Shown piece by piece: positions 63,111 to 64,000 of a DNA stretch of 64,000 bases. The stretch spans positions 1 to 64,000 of the forward strand of contig CAZXOK010000006.1 of the NCBI GenBank assembly GCA_964642175.1, given 5' to 3'. Under the pieces are notes generated by a model, which was given only the letters and a program-made list of their open reading frames with translations, ran no database searches and was not told the DNA's origin. The position numbers and the translations under genes are program-made. Position 1 is the first letter of the stretch; each line of letters opens with the position of its first letter. Origin of the DNA: JANQGG01 sp964642175 (GTDB taxonomy: Bacteria; Bacteroidota; Chlorobiia; Chlorobiales; Chloroherpetonaceae).

Positions 63111-64000
63111 TCAGATGGTTTGAAGCTCAATTTTCTTTCTGATGTCCTGGATGGAAGAGTTGAGTTCAAAGTTAGAGCCAATTTCTTTTCCGATAGTGTT
63201 GCATGCATGAATAACCGTAGAGTGATCTCGGCCACCAAAATACAAACCGATGGTTTTAAATGAGGAGGCGGTAAGTTCTTTGGCCAGAAACATAGCCACC
63301 TGGCGGGATAACGCAATTTCTTTTTTCCTGGATTTCCCCTTCATCTGGTTGGTTGAAATATTGAAGAACTCACAGACGGCTTTTTCCACGGTATCTATTG
63401 TGATAACCTGGGAGCGTTCTCTGATCAGATCCTTCAGGACAATTTTGGTCAGGCTAAGATCGATATCTTTATTATATAACGAGGATGTAGCCAGAAGCTT
63501 CACCATACAGCCTTCAAGTTCACGAATATTATGCTTGACATGGGTTGCGATGAATTCGATAACCGGTTCCGGGAAATTTGAGCCGTTATCGGCCAGTTTA
63601 CGCTGCAAAATGGCACGACGGGTTTCGTAATCGGGCTGTTGCAAATCGGCCGAAAGTCCCCATTGGAAACGAGAGAGCAGTCTTTCTTCCAGTCCTTTGA
63701 GTTCTTTAATGGGCCTGTCGCTGGTGAGCACAATTTGTTTGTTGGTTTGATGCAGGGCATTGAAGATATGGAAAATTTCTTCCTGGGTTTTTTCTTTGCC
63801 TTCAAAAAACTGGATATCATCAATAATAAGCAGCTCCACATTTCGATAGAAGGCTGAAAAATCCTGAATCCGGCCATTTTGGATGGCATTGACAAATTCA
63901 ATGGCAAATTTTTCACTCGATACATACAGCACCATATCGGTACGCTTATGAGTTCTGGCATAGTTACCGATCGCCTGAACCAGGTGAGTTTTCCCTAAAC
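63111..64000 (-). CDS. dnaA: Chromosomal replication initiator DnaA (5' end missing)
   Basis: The frame is open to the right window edge, beyond the Met at 63935: the edge translates as LGKTHLVQAIGNYARTHKRT, the end of the Walker A GxxGxGKTHL motif. Then LLIIDDIQFFEGKEKTQEEI (Walker B), LTSDRPIKELKGLEERLLSR (sensor 1/box VII) and the C-terminal DNA-binding domain IV with LSRQVAMFLAKELTASSFKT and FGGRDHSTVIHAC. About 296 codons are visible; the N-terminal domains and the P-loop glycines lie outside. It initiates replication by binding DnaA boxes in the adjoining gap. Confidence 0.97.
   Translation of the reverse strand, partial: LGKTHLVQAIGNYARTHKRTDMVLYVSSEKFAIEFVNAIQNGRIQDFSAFYRNVELLIIDDIQFFEGKEKTQEEIFHIFNALHQTNKQIVLTSDRPIKELKGLEERLLSRFQWGLSADLQQPDYETRRAILQRKLADNGSNFPEPVIEFIATHVKHNIRELEGCMVKLLATSSLYNKDIDLSLTKIVLKDLIRERSQVITIDTVEKAVCEFFNISTNQMKGKSRKKEIALSRQVAMFLAKELTASSFKTIGLYFGGRDHSTVIHACNTIGKEIGSNFELNSSIQDIRKKIELQTI

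Noticed and set aside
1..64000. CRISPR array
   Set aside because: No regularly spaced direct repeats were seen.

Overview
The window looks like a chromosomal origin-proximal segment from a Gram-negative member of the FCB superphylum (Bacteroidota, Balneolota, Calditrichota, Neomarinimicrobiota and relatives). The evidence is a type IX secretion C-terminal signal with the QNYPNPFNPSTT motif on a leucine-rich-repeat protein, separate SecD and SecF, RND/TolC and outer-membrane barrel genes, several exported proteins, and a dnaA/dnaN/recF/dciA block at the right end. I cannot name the phylum from sequence alone.

Layout. 1-0.35 kb: remnant of a group II intron reverse transcriptase. 0.35-16.4 kb: mostly intact chromosomal genes (GNAT, outer-membrane protein, ABC permease, STAS protein coupled to secDF, penicillin acylase family enzyme, flavodoxin, an LsrF-like aldolase beside an aldolase/SDR fusion, thioredoxin-TPR, a peptidase-like lipoprotein, MarC). 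16.4-18.3 kb: a broken arsenic cluster (arsR, arsM, phosphatase). 18.4-20.3 kb: an intact LRR/T9SS protein. 20.6-26.2 kb: a broken czcCBA-type metal efflux operon. 26.5-37.4 kb: mnmE, mazG, an orphan ABC ATPase, DUF454, a broken outer-membrane gene, a B12-binding radical SAM protein and a PQQ-type sugar dehydrogenase. 37.4-39.7 kb: an AT-rich island with a broken AAA_4 (Schlafen-like) gene. 39.7-46.6 kb: a cobalamin-related pair (cbiA, BtuF-like), a broken AAA_33 ATPase, a CWC protein and two flavoproteins. 46.8-53.6 kb: U32 peptidase, NfeD-SPFH pair, EamA permease, thioesterase and mnmG, with three parS sites. 53.7-60.1 kb: a beta-helix lipoprotein with a stop in its signal peptide, a family B DNA polymerase, and three tandem paralogous exported proteins built of two lipocalin-like modules. 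60.2-64 kb: dciA, recF, dnaN, a probable oriC with DnaA boxes, and dnaA running off the edge.

Two things stand out. First, at least eleven accessory genes carry in-frame stops and/or frameshifts while every housekeeping gene looks intact; the damage covers both metal-resistance systems and several exported or mobile genes, so this appears to be real gene decay rather than uniform sequencing error. Second, the origin region carries a three-copy secreted family whose signal-peptide DNA is nearly identical between two copies while the mature parts have diverged; I do not recognise it, and it is the best candidate here for undescribed biology.

Assignments are from reading motifs and translated frames only; no database search was run.
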